Shown: one piece after another, positions 43,702-53,700 of the stretch
How the letters are laid out: every line of letters starts with the position of its first letter
Numbering within the stretch: position 1 is the stretch's first letter
Source: Treponema sp.
Lineage (GTDB): Bacteria; Spirochaetota; Spirochaetia; Treponematales; Treponemataceae
NCBI GenBank assembly: GCA_017935745.1
Contig: JAGBGX010000009.1
Location: 1-64,000 of the forward strand
Direction: 5' to 3'
DNA length: 64,000 nt
The notes under the pieces: model-generated
The model's database searches: none
The model's input: the letters and a program-made list of their open reading frames with translations, nothing else
What the model was told of the DNA's origin: nothing
Translations under genes and position numbers: made by a program

Positions 43702-44295
43702 CTACTGCTTGTCCATTTCCGCTTCAAGAATACGGAACGCCTCATCCGCTTTGAATTCCGCATACGCCGCAGATTCATTCCTGACGAATTCATTGAGGGA
43801 AGACTTGAAGCTGTTCTTCAAATCGGACTTCGGATATTCCACCAGAATGACATAGTTTCCGTCCTGATTGACCCATGTCAGCTTTTGAAGCATTCCGCTT
43901 GTATCAGCGTTTGCCCGCGCAATCGATGTTGTTTCGAGCAGTTCAAGCGACTGCGTGTTTCCTGTTTCTCCTGCTTCCTGCACGTAGTCCTTTATCGCGC
44001 TTTTGATAGTTGATGACTTCCAGTCTCCGATCTGCCGCGCCGCATCCTGAAGGGCGCTGTTCTTTTTTGCTGTAGGTGTCTTTCCTCCGCGTCCTTCGCC
44101 GACAAAGTACATTACGTCTTCTGCTTTCGGAATATTGCGCACCCATTCCGGCATCGGAACGCCTTCCGCTCCGACAATCCGGGTGGGAGCCTGGACGGTC
44201 GGCTCGGAGCTGCTTGGCGTGGATGCGCATCCTGCGGCGAGCGAGAGTGCGGCGGCAACCAATGCTGCGCCGCAGACAGTACGGATTTTTTTCAT
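43702..44295 (-). CDS. LPP20-family lipoprotein
   Basis: The 197-residue protein has MKKIRTVCGAALVAAALSLA with lipobox AAGC, a Ser/Pro-rich linker, then PEWVRNIPKAEDVMYFVGEG and KNSALQDAARQIGDWKSSTI, matching LPP20. AGGAGGAATT precedes the start at 44295. Such lipoproteins are outer-membrane-associated. It is the third gene of the operon. Confidence 0.82.
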   Translation of the reverse strand: MKKIRTVCGAALVAAALSLAAGCASTPSSSEPTVQAPTRIVGAEGVPMPEWVRNIPKAEDVMYFVGEGRGGKTPTAKKNSALQDAARQIGDWKSSTIKSAIKDYVQEAGETGNTQSLELLETTSIARANADTSGMLQKLTWVNQDGNYVILVEYPKSDLKNSFKSSLNEFVRNESAAYAEFKADEAFRILEAEMDKQ

Positions 44296-44359
44296 GATAA
44301 TTCCTCCTGAAAAAGAATGATAAAATATATGCAGAAGCGCAGTGCGCTTGTTGCCGATT

Positions 44360-45016
44360 TCAGTCCGCCTGCTGCGGAATGACAAGCACCAGTCCCGGAT
44401 ATATCAGCGCAGGATTGTCCGGCACGGGAAGCGCGTTTCTGTTCGCTTCGTACAGCGCGCGCCACTTTCTGTATGTGCCGCACTGCGCTTCCGCGATGCT
44501 GACAAGGCAGTCGCCGTCCTGCACGGTATACGTTTTCGTGCCGCCGGAATTGCTCCGTGCAACTGCGGACGAATACTGTCGCTCAATGTCCCGCAGAACC
44601 TTGCTGTCCGGCGGAATGATGCGCATAGATAAAAATGTGCGTTCAAGCCGTGAAAGTTCGACATCAAGGCGTTCCGCTTCCGTGGATGTTTTCAGAACGC
44701 CGAGCTTCCGCCGCGCGTCCGCAATCCGTGCGGAAAACCGTGCATCTGCCTGCTCCTTGACGGCAAGGCACTTTTCTTCGTACTGCGCGGCAATCTCCTT
44801 GGAAATTGCTTCCTCTCCGTTTTGCTCGCAGTACAGGAGCGCATCCTGCATCAGACGGAGTTCTGAAAATTCCCCGGCAGAACTATACTGCGCGTAGCCG
44901 GAAATGTTCGCGCTCAGAAATTGCCGGACAACGGCAGACTGCGCCTCGCACTGCGCCCGTGCGCATAAAGCCGGCAGCAGGATAATGAACGGAAAAACCA
45001 AAGCCCGGCGATTCAT
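44360..45016 (-). CDS. Exported LysM-domain protein
   Basis: This 218-residue protein has a signal peptide (MNRRALVFPFIILLPALCAR), a long helical middle (about 30-160, coiled coil with ARFSARIADARRKLGVLKTS), and a C-terminal LysM domain (KTYTVQDGDCLVSIAEAQCG then NPALIYPGLVLVIP). LysM binds peptidoglycan. Its start overlaps the stop of the gene at 45013 (ATGA), giving translational coupling. Confidence 0.87.
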   Translation of the reverse strand: MNRRALVFPFIILLPALCARAQCEAQSAVVRQFLSANISGYAQYSSAGEFSELRLMQDALLYCEQNGEEAISKEIAAQYEEKCLAVKEQADARFSARIADARRKLGVLKTSTEAERLDVELSRLERTFLSMRIIPPDSKVLRDIERQYSSAVARSNSGGTKTYTVQDGDCLVSIAEAQCGTYRKWRALYEANRNALPVPDNPALIYPGLVLVIPQQAD

Positions 45017-46623
45017 GGCACTGTCCGTGAAATGAAGAATCCTGCCGCAGTTCCGTCATCGCCGCTGTCCGATGCATTTCTGATTTTTGCCCCGCTTTCT
45101 TCTATATAAAAGAGTGCCGCATTCATTCCATGCTGTTCCTCCAATTCCGAGTCCGCGTATGCCCAAAAGCAGCAGCCGTTCATATTTTCCGCGCCGAACG
45201 GAAATCCCTGCTCCTGCGCCGCCGAAAGCTCTTTTTCAAACGGAAGCCGGTAGCCGGAATTTCCGTTGCAGCGGACACTTTCATCTTCAATCGTGTAGAA
45301 TTCGGGAAGCCCGTACAGGCGGCTGAGCCAGTTGCAGTAGCGCACGCTGTCAAGGAACGAAACGGCAGCCGGGCTGTCAAGTCCGTCCTCGGCGCGCGAA
45401 TAGTCCGGGCTTCCGGTGAGCGTCAGGTATGAGATGAATTCCCGGTTTGTGACTGCCGCCGGGCTGAACGAAACGCCGTCGCTAGAAAACGTGAATTCAG
45501 GCTTGGACGGATAGACGGCAAAGACATTCGTGGACACAAGGCGGATTCCGCTTTTTTGCAGTTCGGAAATCCTCATGCTCAGTGTGTCCGCCAGATTCTG
45601 CGTCGCTTCGGCTTCCTGCTCTTTGATTGCGATTTTCCGTTCCAACGTTCTGATTATTCCGTCCTTGTCATTTTTCAGCCCGTCGATTTCAGACTTCAGG
45701 CGTTCAATTTCGCCGGACTGCTCCTGCAATGCTGATTCCTGCTGTCTGATGACGTACAGATATGTCTGCTTTTGAATGTCAGTCGGATCGTATTCATCAA
45801 GGATGGCGGCGTTTTTTTCCAGAACCTCGCTGTATTCCCGCCGCTCTTCGTCCGCAAGGTCAAGCGCACTGTAATAGGAAAGTCCTTTCAGCGTGGAATT
45901 CAGTTCGCACAGTTCAAAGTAAAAGCTCTTGTAGTCGCCTTCATTTTGGAGGAAGTCCGTGTTCTTGAGCAGCCGGGCAGTATCCTCGCATTGCTCTTTC
46001 AACCGCGTGAACAGCCTGCGCTCCTTCGCAGAAACCGATTCCTTTCGCTCGATGTCCGCCTTCGCCTTTTCAATGTCCGCGCGGCTGATGGTATAGTGAA
46101 CCCAGCATTTGTAGTACAGCTTTCCCGTTTTTGCAGCTTCATGGCACTCATAGAACTCATCGCGCCTGATAAGCCCGCTGAACGATGACGATGACTTGAA
46201 GTATGATTCGATGTACATCTCATCCTGCACATCAGTGAGCCGGACTGACTGAACCGCGCCGGCAGATTCGGTTTCTGCAAGCATATTTGACTCTTTTACG
46301 CGGTCATGCACGGTTGTCTTGATTTCGCTGCTGAGATATTCGGAAACCTGTCTGCGCGCATCCGCCGCAGCCTTTGTCCGTACCGCTTCAATCCTGCCGC
46401 TGTCGAAGTCGTTTTCTGTGGCGAGGTGCTGCCCGATGAAGTGAAACACAGTGCCGTCCGACCGCTTTTCTTCTGTGGGAATTTTTATCCAGTCCGGCTG
46501 CTTTTTCAGCTGCGCGTTCGGATTCGTCTTGTAGTCATATCCTTCCGAATTGGAAACAAGCCGCGCTGTAGCGCAGGATGCAAGCAGAAGGCAGAAAGCC
46601 GGAATGAGCGGCGCGTTCTTCAT
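45013..46623 (-). CDS. Lipoprotein with coiled coil and formylglycine-enzyme-like C-terminal domain
   Basis: The 536-residue protein has a lipobox (CLLLASCA), an LPP20-like N-terminal part (about 20-200: PDWIKIPTEEKR; KAAADARRQVSEYLSSEIKT), a coiled coil (about 305-370: EIERLKSEIDGLKNDKDGII), and a C-terminal FGE-sulfatase-like fold (about 390-535: AAVTNREFISYLTLTG; VRYCNWLSRLYGLPEFYTIE; GYRLPFEKELSAA; GAENMNGCCFWA). The last domain lacks clear catalytic Cys pairing and is likely structural. It opens the operon. Confidence 0.82.
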   Translation of the reverse strand: MKNAPLIPAFCLLLASCATARLVSNSEGYDYKTNPNAQLKKQPDWIKIPTEEKRSDGTVFHFIGQHLATENDFDSGRIEAVRTKAAADARRQVSEYLSSEIKTTVHDRVKESNMLAETESAGAVQSVRLTDVQDEMYIESYFKSSSSFSGLIRRDEFYECHEAAKTGKLYYKCWVHYTISRADIEKAKADIERKESVSAKERRLFTRLKEQCEDTARLLKNTDFLQNEGDYKSFYFELCELNSTLKGLSYYSALDLADEERREYSEVLEKNAAILDEYDPTDIQKQTYLYVIRQQESALQEQSGEIERLKSEIDGLKNDKDGIIRTLERKIAIKEQEAEATQNLADTLSMRISELQKSGIRLVSTNVFAVYPSKPEFTFSSDGVSFSPAAVTNREFISYLTLTGSPDYSRAEDGLDSPAAVSFLDSVRYCNWLSRLYGLPEFYTIEDESVRCNGNSGYRLPFEKELSAAQEQGFPFGAENMNGCCFWAYADSELEEQHGMNAALFYIEESGAKIRNASDSGDDGTAAGFFISRTVP

Positions 46624-46651
46624 GTTCACGTCTCCATTTTGAAATGCAGTT

Positions 46652-46729
46652 ATACTATCAAATTTAGTATATAGATAAGCTATCTGTTTTGTCAATAAAA
46701 GTAAATCAGTTTTTATATCAATATTGATA
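46652..46729. promoter_or_regulatory. Divergent promoter region with palindromic operators
   Basis: On the minus strand TTGACA (46695-46690) and TATACT (46671-46666), spaced by 18 bp, drive the envelope operon. Inverted repeats overlap it: ATACT-N9-AGTAT (46652-46670), AGATA-AGC-TATCT (46673-46685), and a perfect TATCAATATTGATA (46716-46729) ending two bases before the XRE ATG at 46732. The XRE protein very likely binds here and controls both genes. Confidence 0.7.
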
Positions 46730-46731
46730 GT

Positions 46732-47052
46732 ATGAGTCTGGAGCATTTAGTCATCGACAACATCCGCCGAATCAGGAAGGAAAAAGGAATTACGCAGGAA
46801 CGGCTGGCGGAATACTGCGGCACATCGGCAAGCTACATCGGGCTGATGGAAACGTACAAGAACGTTCCTAAGCTTTCAACTATCGAGCGGATTGCGGAGG
46901 CGCTGAATGTCCCCGTTCAGGCAATTTTTGCCGAATCAGCCGACAGCTGCGCCCAAACCGATGCGCGCGCGTCCGCCCTCAGGAGCCGCATCAAGCAGGA
47001 GGTCATGCGAGGCCTTGAATCCAGCCTTGATGACGCGCTGAAAGTGCTGTAG
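46732..47052 (+). CDS. Small XRE-family regulator, divergent from the envelope operon
   Basis: The 106-residue protein has an XRE domain (NIRRIRKEKGITQERLAEYC; GTSASYIGLMETYKNVPKL; TIERIAEALNVPVQAIFAES) and a C-terminal helix (LRSRIKQEVMRGLESSLDDA). It is a paralogue of the regulators at 4931, 62737 and probably 3233. The ATG directly follows a palindrome and has no ribosome-binding site. Confidence 0.86.
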   Translation: MSLEHLVIDNIRRIRKEKGITQERLAEYCGTSASYIGLMETYKNVPKLSTIERIAEALNVPVQAIFAESADSCAQTDARASALRSRIKQEVMRGLESSLDDALKVL

Positions 47053-47108
47053 ACGGGCAGGTGTTTCTGTACGATAGAAAGTACCGCCTTCATGTATCTG
47101 AACAAACT
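47052..47108 (+). pseudogene. Fragment of a CAT-like gene
   Basis: About 57 bp (starting GACGGGCAGGTGTTTCTGTA) match 33733-33790 of the CAT-like gene at 33505 apart from small changes. No start or active site is present. It directly follows the XRE gene stop. Confidence 0.6.
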
Positions 47109-47167
47109 GTTTTTTGCATCTGATAATCCCAAACAAATTTATCGCTTGATAGCGGCAGTGCCGCCCT

Positions 47168-48469
47168 TCAAATTTTTATAATCTCCCAGATTTCGTTGAT
47201 GCGTTTTTCTGAAAGCGCGGTATTTTTTGCGATGGTTTTCCATTTTGAGACGGCTGATTTTACGTCGAGGAACGCATTTTTTACTTCTTTTGAGGAAAGG
47301 CTGCCGATTTTCGCGCAGGTTTCAAAATCTGATTCCACGATGTTTTTTCGTTTTCCGTTGACAGTCATCTGGTGGCTTGCCGTCCAGAATCCGTTCGGAT
47401 TGAACGCGAAAGAAACATCGTAAGCCGGTGAAAGTTTCCATTGTCCGGTTTTGTCCATGAGGAACGAAGTGTTTTTTGTATGATCGTCACAATTGAATGA
47501 AAAGATATTGAACAGCATCCTTCTAAATGCCTCTACAGAATCCTGATGATGCGCGCCGATTTGATTCAGGACAGAAAACAGCTGCTCGTAGCTGTACATG
47601 CCGGCCTGATTAAAATCCATGTGAGCCAGAGCGCATAGCGTCTGCATGTGGAATTTGTTTCCGTTATTGTCGCGGTCAAAACGCTTTGTCATGAAGTGGC
47701 AGTTCTTTCCGTCGTCCAAAATCCGGCACTCGCTCATGTTGATTCCGGCCTCTTTCGCCATAAGGTAATAGGCATATTCTATGATTCCAAAATCCTCGCG
47801 GTCCTCGTCCTCTTTATCCTTGTTTCCGCTGACGCCGCTGAATTTTATGAGCCAGTGCTCAAATCCTTTGGAGGATTCGGTCTGCCCGGAGCGGACTTCT
47901 TTTGTCCCGGGATTCCATGCAATGACGGCTTTTGCCCTCGCTCCTCCTGCGGACGTTCCGATGTTGATAATCTGCGAAAGGGCGGCATTCATTTTTGCTT
48001 TGTCACATTCATCAAGGACTGCCTGCACGTTGCTTCTGTTCTGCAATACGATTGAAGCAAGCTCTACCAGTTCTGACACATTGAGCGTTTCATCAACAGA
48101 GCCGGTGGCGATGACCGGATAATATTCCAGCGCACCCATTCCGCGTTTTCCCGTGTAGCACAGCCGTTCGACTGCGTTGAAGCTTTCCGGGAGGCGGCCT
48201 TGCCGTGCAAGCCAGAGGCTTATGATGTCATTTCCGAATTTGTCAGGAAGTGAGTCCGATACCAGCCCCGGAAGTCCGTGGTATGTTCCGTAAGGCAAAC
48301 CGGGAAAGCGGTACACCCCGGATTTGAGCGGCATCATGACCGGCGAAAGCTGAATTCCGCTTTGTATGAACGAAGGATTGTATTCAAAATCTGCCGTCTT
48401 GTCGTCCGAGTCTACCGATACCGCCCCTATGACTGTGCCCCACAGCTTTATTTCCGCGGCAGTTTTCAT
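47168..48469 (-). CDS. hipA: HipA-family serine/threonine kinase toxin
   Basis: The 433-residue protein has a HipA N-domain, INIGTSAGGARAKAVI (conserved Ser/Gly loop, about 165-180), HWLIKFSGV, MTKRFDRDNNG, the catalytic FNCDDHTKNTSFL near 325-340 and metal-binding LSPAYDVSF. HipA kinases phosphorylate aminoacyl-tRNA synthetases and cause dormancy; the target here is unknown. It overlaps hipB by 4 bp, with hipB first. Confidence 0.93.
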   Translation of the reverse strand: MKTAAEIKLWGTVIGAVSVDSDDKTADFEYNPSFIQSGIQLSPVMMPLKSGVYRFPGLPYGTYHGLPGLVSDSLPDKFGNDIISLWLARQGRLPESFNAVERLCYTGKRGMGALEYYPVIATGSVDETLNVSELVELASIVLQNRSNVQAVLDECDKAKMNAALSQIINIGTSAGGARAKAVIAWNPGTKEVRSGQTESSKGFEHWLIKFSGVSGNKDKEDEDREDFGIIEYAYYLMAKEAGINMSECRILDDGKNCHFMTKRFDRDNNGNKFHMQTLCALAHMDFNQAGMYSYEQLFSVLNQIGAHHQDSVEAFRRMLFNIFSFNCDDHTKNTSFLMDKTGQWKLSPAYDVSFAFNPNGFWTASHQMTVNGKRKNIVESDFETCAKIGSLSSKEVKNAFLDVKSAVSKWKTIAKNTALSEKRINEIWEIIKI

Positions 48470-48822
48470 TTATCTTCTCCCCACACAAAGGCCTGCCTGT
48501 CCGGGCTTTGGCTTTTTGCCGTCTTCCGGACGCGCTGCCGTTTTTTTTCAGATTTTTCCTGAACCAGCTCCATAGGAGTGCTTTCCGAGGAAGGAAGCAG
48601 CGTTTCAAGGGAAGCAAGGCAGTCAAGCTCCCGGAGAACCTTGAGCACGTTCTCAAACTGAACGCTCTTTCCGCTTTCAATGTGCGCGACAGTTCCTTTT
48701 GATATGCCGCAAGCCTTTGCAAATTCCGCCTGCGTGTACGCTTTTCGTATGCGGCAGGCCTTAATCCTGTTTCCAAGCTCAGCGAGAATGTCCGCATTAT
48801 GTGCGCCTCTATTGATTTCCAT
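48466..48822 (-). CDS. hipB: HipB-type XRE antitoxin
   Basis: The 118-residue protein has an XRE domain (RIRKAYTQAEFAKACGISKG; TVAHIESGKSVQFENVLKVL) at about 20-80 and a Lys/Arg-rich C-terminus (EKKRQRVRKTAKSQS). It should bind its own promoter, neutralise HipA and act as repressor. Two similar 16-bp direct repeats upstream (48873-48888 and 48914-48929) may be its operators. Confidence 0.9.
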   Translation of the reverse strand: MEINRGAHNADILAELGNRIKACRIRKAYTQAEFAKACGISKGTVAHIESGKSVQFENVLKVLRELDCLASLETLLPSSESTPMELVQEKSEKKRQRVRKTAKSQSPDRQAFVWGEDK

Positions 48823-48872
48823 CGGAAACAGTATAGCACACGCTCAAAAAATAATAAAGATAAAACACAAAA

Positions 48873-48929
48873 ATATGGTAATTAAACGTGAAAAATAGGG
48901 ATAAATACAAAGATTTTGGTAAATAAACG
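48873..48929. promoter_or_regulatory. Direct repeats upstream of hipB
   Basis: ATATGGTAATTAAACG (48873-48888) and TTTTGGTAAATAAACG (48914-48929) share most bases and are 41 bp apart, about four helical turns. They are AT-rich and lie in the 166-bp gap upstream of hipB. Confidence 0.4.
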
Positions 48930-48988
48930 GCATCGGTGCGGAAATGCTTCTTCCGTGCCGCCCCGCAGAAATTGCTCCTCCCCACAAA

Positions 48989-50041
48989 TCACGCAAACTC
49001 CAGCCTGAATGCTTTTGTGCAGCCCGGGTAATCGGGCAGATATGTCAGTTTTCCGTTTTGTTTTTCCATTATTTTTTGTGCAATGGCGAGTCCGAGGCCG
49101 CTGCCGTTTTTGGTCAGGCGGGATTCATCGCCGGAAATAAAGGGGCAGAACAAATGCTCTGCGATTTTTGGCGGAATCGGATTTCCGCTGTCTGCAATTG
49201 TAATCTGCCCGCCAACATCAAGCGTTACCAGAACTTGTATTCCCGGCGGATTGTGGGCAAGGACGTTTGCCAGCAGGTTGGTGATTGCGCGCGTGGTCTC
49301 CAGTTTGTCAACAGCGCGCATGATTTTTTCATCGGGAATCGCAATCGCCATTTCTATCTTGCGCTCTTCAAATTCCGTATACAGGCTTGCGATTGCAGTT
49401 CTGAGCACTTCGGTCAGGTCGGCGACTTCGCAATGCAGAATATTTTCCGGGCTTTCCAGCTTTGCGTACTCAAACAGCCTGTCCACAAGGCGGTTCATGT
49501 GGACTGCCTTTCTCTGGATTGCCTCGGCATATTCGGCCAGCTTGTTTTGCTCCGAAACGATTCCGTCCAGCATAGCCTGAGAATATCCTTGGATGACGGT
49601 AATCGGCGTTTTCAGGTCGTGCGCCATATTCGCAAAAAGCAATGTCCGCTCTTTTGTATTCTGTTCCGTCCTGATTTCGGCTTCCTGTAGTTTTTCGCTC
49701 ATGGAATTGAACGCCGAATAAATCGAGTCAAATTCGTTCTGCGTTTTCTGCGTAAGGCGGCAGCTGTAGTTCCCGGAAGAAATTTCGGTAAGTCCGACTA
49801 TCAAGTACTGAACCGGCCTGTCGATTTTTTTTACAAGGTAGTGCAGAAGCGGAATGATAAAAATGACAAGCAGAACTGCGCAAAAAACTGTCTCCAAAAA
49901 CGAAAACAGCCTTGTTTCTACCACAGTTTCTCCCCACACTCTGTATGAAACTTCAAACAAAACGAGGGTCGCCAAAAACCACAAAAGCACGTCGGCTGCA
50001 ATAAAGGCAAACAGCTGGAATTTTATTTTTTTAGGTTTCAT
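48989..50041 (-). CDS. Sensor histidine kinase
   Basis: The 350-residue protein has two transmembrane segments (about 10-30 and 45-67), a HAMP region (IDRPVQYLIVGLTEISSGNY), the phosphoacceptor FANMAHDLKTPITVIQGYSQ, N-box NLLANVLAHNPPG, and G-boxes ITIADSGNPIPP and GSGLGLAIAQ. It starts within the response regulator gene (11-bp overlap). With that regulator it should sense an envelope or drug signal and control the efflux genes upstream. Confidence 0.92.
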   Translation of the reverse strand: MKPKKIKFQLFAFIAADVLLWFLATLVLFEVSYRVWGETVVETRLFSFLETVFCAVLLVIFIIPLLHYLVKKIDRPVQYLIVGLTEISSGNYSCRLTQKTQNEFDSIYSAFNSMSEKLQEAEIRTEQNTKERTLLFANMAHDLKTPITVIQGYSQAMLDGIVSEQNKLAEYAEAIQRKAVHMNRLVDRLFEYAKLESPENILHCEVADLTEVLRTAIASLYTEFEERKIEMAIAIPDEKIMRAVDKLETTRAITNLLANVLAHNPPGIQVLVTLDVGGQITIADSGNPIPPKIAEHLFCPFISGDESRLTKNGSGLGLAIAQKIMEKQNGKLTYLPDYPGCTKAFRLEFA

Positions 50042-50765
50042 CTTCCTGAATCTCCATCCTGTATCCAAGGCCGCGTATATTTTTGATGCAGATTTGTTCT
50101 CCCAGCTTTGCGCGCAGCTTGCTCAGGACAACCATTATGCTGTTGTCATCAACAAACTGACTTCCGTTCCATGCGGCGTTTTTAATCTGCTCTTTTGTAA
50201 AGATTCTTTTTGGTGCGGCGAAGAACAGGGACAGCACTTTGTATTCAGTTGAAGTCAGTTCCACCGAAACGCCGTCCTTGTACAGAACGCACTGCCCGGT
50301 ATTCAGCGTGCAGTTTCCTGCCTTGTATTCTGGCGGACATTCCGCATTCTGATTCCGAAACCGTCTGATATTCGCCTTTATGCGCGCGCACACTTCCAGC
50401 GGGTCAAACGGCTTTGTAACATAGTCATCAGCGCCGATGTCGAGTCCGAGCACTTTGTCCGCCTGGCTTACGCGGGCAGTGAGCAGAATGATTGGAACCG
50501 CTTTGTTTTTCGCCCGGATTCGTTTTACAAGCTGAAAGCCGTTCAGCTCCGGCATCATGACATCGAGCAGGATGCAGTCCAGCGTTTCCGAGCTGGCGAT
50601 TCCAAAGGCGCTCATTCCGTCGTTCGCACCGACAACAGCGAATCCGTCTTTCTCAAGATACAGGCGGAGCATTTCTATGACTTCCGCCTCGTCATCTGCA
50701 ATGAGAATTGTACCTGCCATACTGCTTTCATTATACACCGAAATCACGTTTGTTGCTGTCTTCAT
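50031..50765 (-). CDS. OmpR/PhoB-family response regulator
   Basis: The 244-residue protein has a receiver domain (LIADDEAEVIEML; phosphoacceptor in CILLDVMMPELNG; conserved Lys in YVTKPFDPLEV) and a winged-helix output domain (ELTSTEYKVLSLFFAAPKRI; VVLSKLRAKLGEQICIKNIR). The ATG at 50765 overlaps the RND stop (ATGA) and has AAAAGGAAA before it; a shorter start at 50720 fits family length too. It is co-transcribed with the pump. Confidence 0.92.
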   Translation of the reverse strand: MKTATNVISVYNESSMAGTILIADDEAEVIEMLRLYLEKDGFAVVGANDGMSAFGIASSETLDCILLDVMMPELNGFQLVKRIRAKNKAVPIILLTARVSQADKVLGLDIGADDYVTKPFDPLEVCARIKANIRRFRNQNAECPPEYKAGNCTLNTGQCVLYKDGVSVELTSTEYKVLSLFFAAPKRIFTKEQIKNAAWNGSQFVDDNSIMVVLSKLRAKLGEQICIKNIRGLGYRMEIQEDET

Positions 50766-53700
50766 TCGCAGTTTCCTTTTATGCCCGTCTTCACCGCAAA
50801 CAGCTGTATTCCCTCGCTGAAAAATCTTTGGCGCACAGTTTCCACCGTTTCCTGCATAATGAGAATTTCTTCGGCGGTTACGTAGGCGATGAGGACAAAG
50901 TTTTTCTCCGGCCAGACAGAATTTCCGAGCTTGCGGTTGGAAAGTCCGCGGCCGCTTATCTGCTCAGCCAGAGTGTACTGAAAATCTTCCAGCGCGGCTT
51001 CCAGTTCTGCGCAGAGCTCTTCCTGCACGGACTGGTTTGCGATAATCTCGGCTCGGTACAAGGCTTTTTTTCCGTTGTAGCTGTTCACATTCTCCGTGGA
51101 AGCATTTTGTTCCGCGGACGGCGGAAGATTTTTTTGCGGCGGACTGTTTTTCTGCGCGGGCTGCTTCATTATGAGCGAGTACAGAACCGGAATGAACAGA
51201 AGCGTTACGAACGTGCTTGAAGTCAATCCGCCGAGAACGCACAGTCCGATCGGCTGCACCAGCGACGCGGAGCCGGAAGTCGTAAAGCTCATCGGAAGCA
51301 TTCCGAGGATTGTTGTGCAGGTTGTCACCAGCACGGGGCGGAACCGGCTTGCACCGGCGGCAACGCACGCTTCCTTCAGTTCTTTTCCGCGCTCAACCAA
51401 AAGGTTTGTGTAGTCAACGAGAATAATTCCGTTGTTCACAACGATGCCCACAAGCATAACAAGCCCGAGCATTGTCATTATGGAAATCGGCTGCCCGCGG
51501 ACGGCGTACAGCACAATGACACCGATACACATAAACGGTATTGTCGTAAGGTTGATAACGGGCGCTTTAAAGCTTCCGTATGTTCCTGCCATCACTCCGA
51601 ACACAAGCAGGACGGCAAGAATCAGTATCGAGCTGAACGCCTTTCCCTGCGTCTGCATATTTTTCCACGCGCCTTCAAACGTTACAAAAACATCGGACGG
51701 AACGATGATGTTTTTTGCTATAAGCGATTTGATTTTGCTTTCCACGGCGGGCGCGTTTTCGTCCGTTACAATCGACGCGGTGATGTGGATTGTGCGCGTC
51801 CTGTTCAGGCGGTTGATTGCAACAGGTCCGGTCGTTTTCTTGACATACGCGCAGTTTGAGACGCTTACCAGGGAATTGTTTTTTCCGCGGACTACGATAT
51901 TCTCCAAGTCGATTATGTTCTTTTTGTCGCTGTCCTGATACGAAACGACAATGTTGTATTCGTCTCCGTCAAGCCGGTATTTTGTGGCGGTAACGCCCGC
52001 AATACTGTTGTTTATTTCGACGGCGATCGCCTCCACGCTTATGCCGAGCTCGGCGGCGCGCTTTCGGTCAATCACAATCTCCGCCTGCGGAAGGCTTTCC
52101 TGCAAGTCTATTTTGATATTTGCCGTATCTTCCACATGCGACATGCAGCCGATAATCTGGTGCGCGACATCGGACGCTTTTGCAAGGCTTGCGCTTTTAA
52201 TCACAATGTCGATGTCAGAGCCGCTTACGCTTTCCATGTCGCCGGCAGAAAACGTTATCTGGCATCCGGCAAAGTCCTTGAAGTACGGCAGAAGCTTTTT
52301 TTTGATGTCGGACGTTGTGTCAATCTGCTTTTTCAGCTCGGGAAGAATGATTCCGATTGAGCCTTTGTTTGACGCGGCTTCTCCGTCTCCGCCGTCGGAT
52401 ATTCCGACTGTCGTGATGATGGTTTTGTAGCCTTTCACTTCCTTTATGACAACCGCCTCCAACCTTCTGATTACATCAGTGGAATTTTCGATTGACGAGC
52501 CTGCCGGAAGCGTTATGTTTATTGTGGCGGCATTGGTGTCGGATTCCGGCATAAGCTTAAAGTGCAGAAACGGAACCAAGGCAAACGACAAAAGCAGAAT
52601 GCCGGTGCAGACGGCGGCAGTTGACTTTGGGCGGAGGACGGCGGCGTGCAGCACCGACTTGTAAAAATCAGTGGCTTTGTTCAAAATCGCATCCAAGGCG
52701 GCGTAGAGCTTTACCAGAAACGGATTTCTCACGGGATTTTCTTTTCTGTTGGAAAGCGGAAGGAAATGCCCTGCCAGAACGGGAACCAGAAAAACCGCCA
52801 CAAACAGGCTTGCTACGATTGCCATGACGACGGTGAAAATCATATCCTTTGCCATCTGCCCCATAAATCCCAAGTCCTTCATATACAAAAGGAACGGAAC
52901 GAAAACGACGATTGTGGTAAGGTTCCCGGAAAGAACGGAAGAAATCATTTCCTGCGTGCCGAGTATTGCCGCGACATTCGCTTTTGTTCCGCGCTCCCGG
53001 TACGAATAGATGTTGTCTATCATGACGATTGACGCGTCCACAACCATTCCCACTCCGAGGATAAGACCTGTAAGCGTCATGATGTTCAGCGTGATTCCCG
53101 AGCAGTACATCAAAAGCAGTGTGATGATGATGGAAAACGGAATTGAAATCGAAATGATAAACGTGCTTTTTATGTTCTTCAGGAAAACAAACAGCACAAT
53201 CACCGCAAGCACAATTCCCTGCCATGCGCTTTCAAAAAGCGTGCGCAGCGTTTCGCGGATAGAAACCGAATCATCGGAAATGATGGAAAGCGTAACATCC
53301 GCGGGAAGCAGTTCCTTCAGCTCTTCAAGCTTTGCATACAGGCTGTCGGCGACCTTTACCGAATTCGTGCCGGACTGCTTTGTTACCGAAAGATAGATTC
53401 CGTTCTCTCCGTCAATAAAGACATTCTGCGTCATTTTCTCAAAGCCGAAGTACGCCCGCCCGACATCGCACAGCCGCACATTATAGCCGTTCTTTTCTTC
53501 TATCACGGTTTCATTGATTTCCTCGATGCTTTTATATTCGCCTGCCGTGCGGATGACAAAGTCCTTTTTGTCCTGCGTGATTTTTCCGCCGCCGAGGTCA
53601 AGGTTTTCAAGCGACAGGCGGGAAGCGACTTCCGTAACGGTAAGGTCAAACGCCGCAAGCCTGTTCTGGGAAAGCTCGACGCATACAATTTTGTTTCTGC

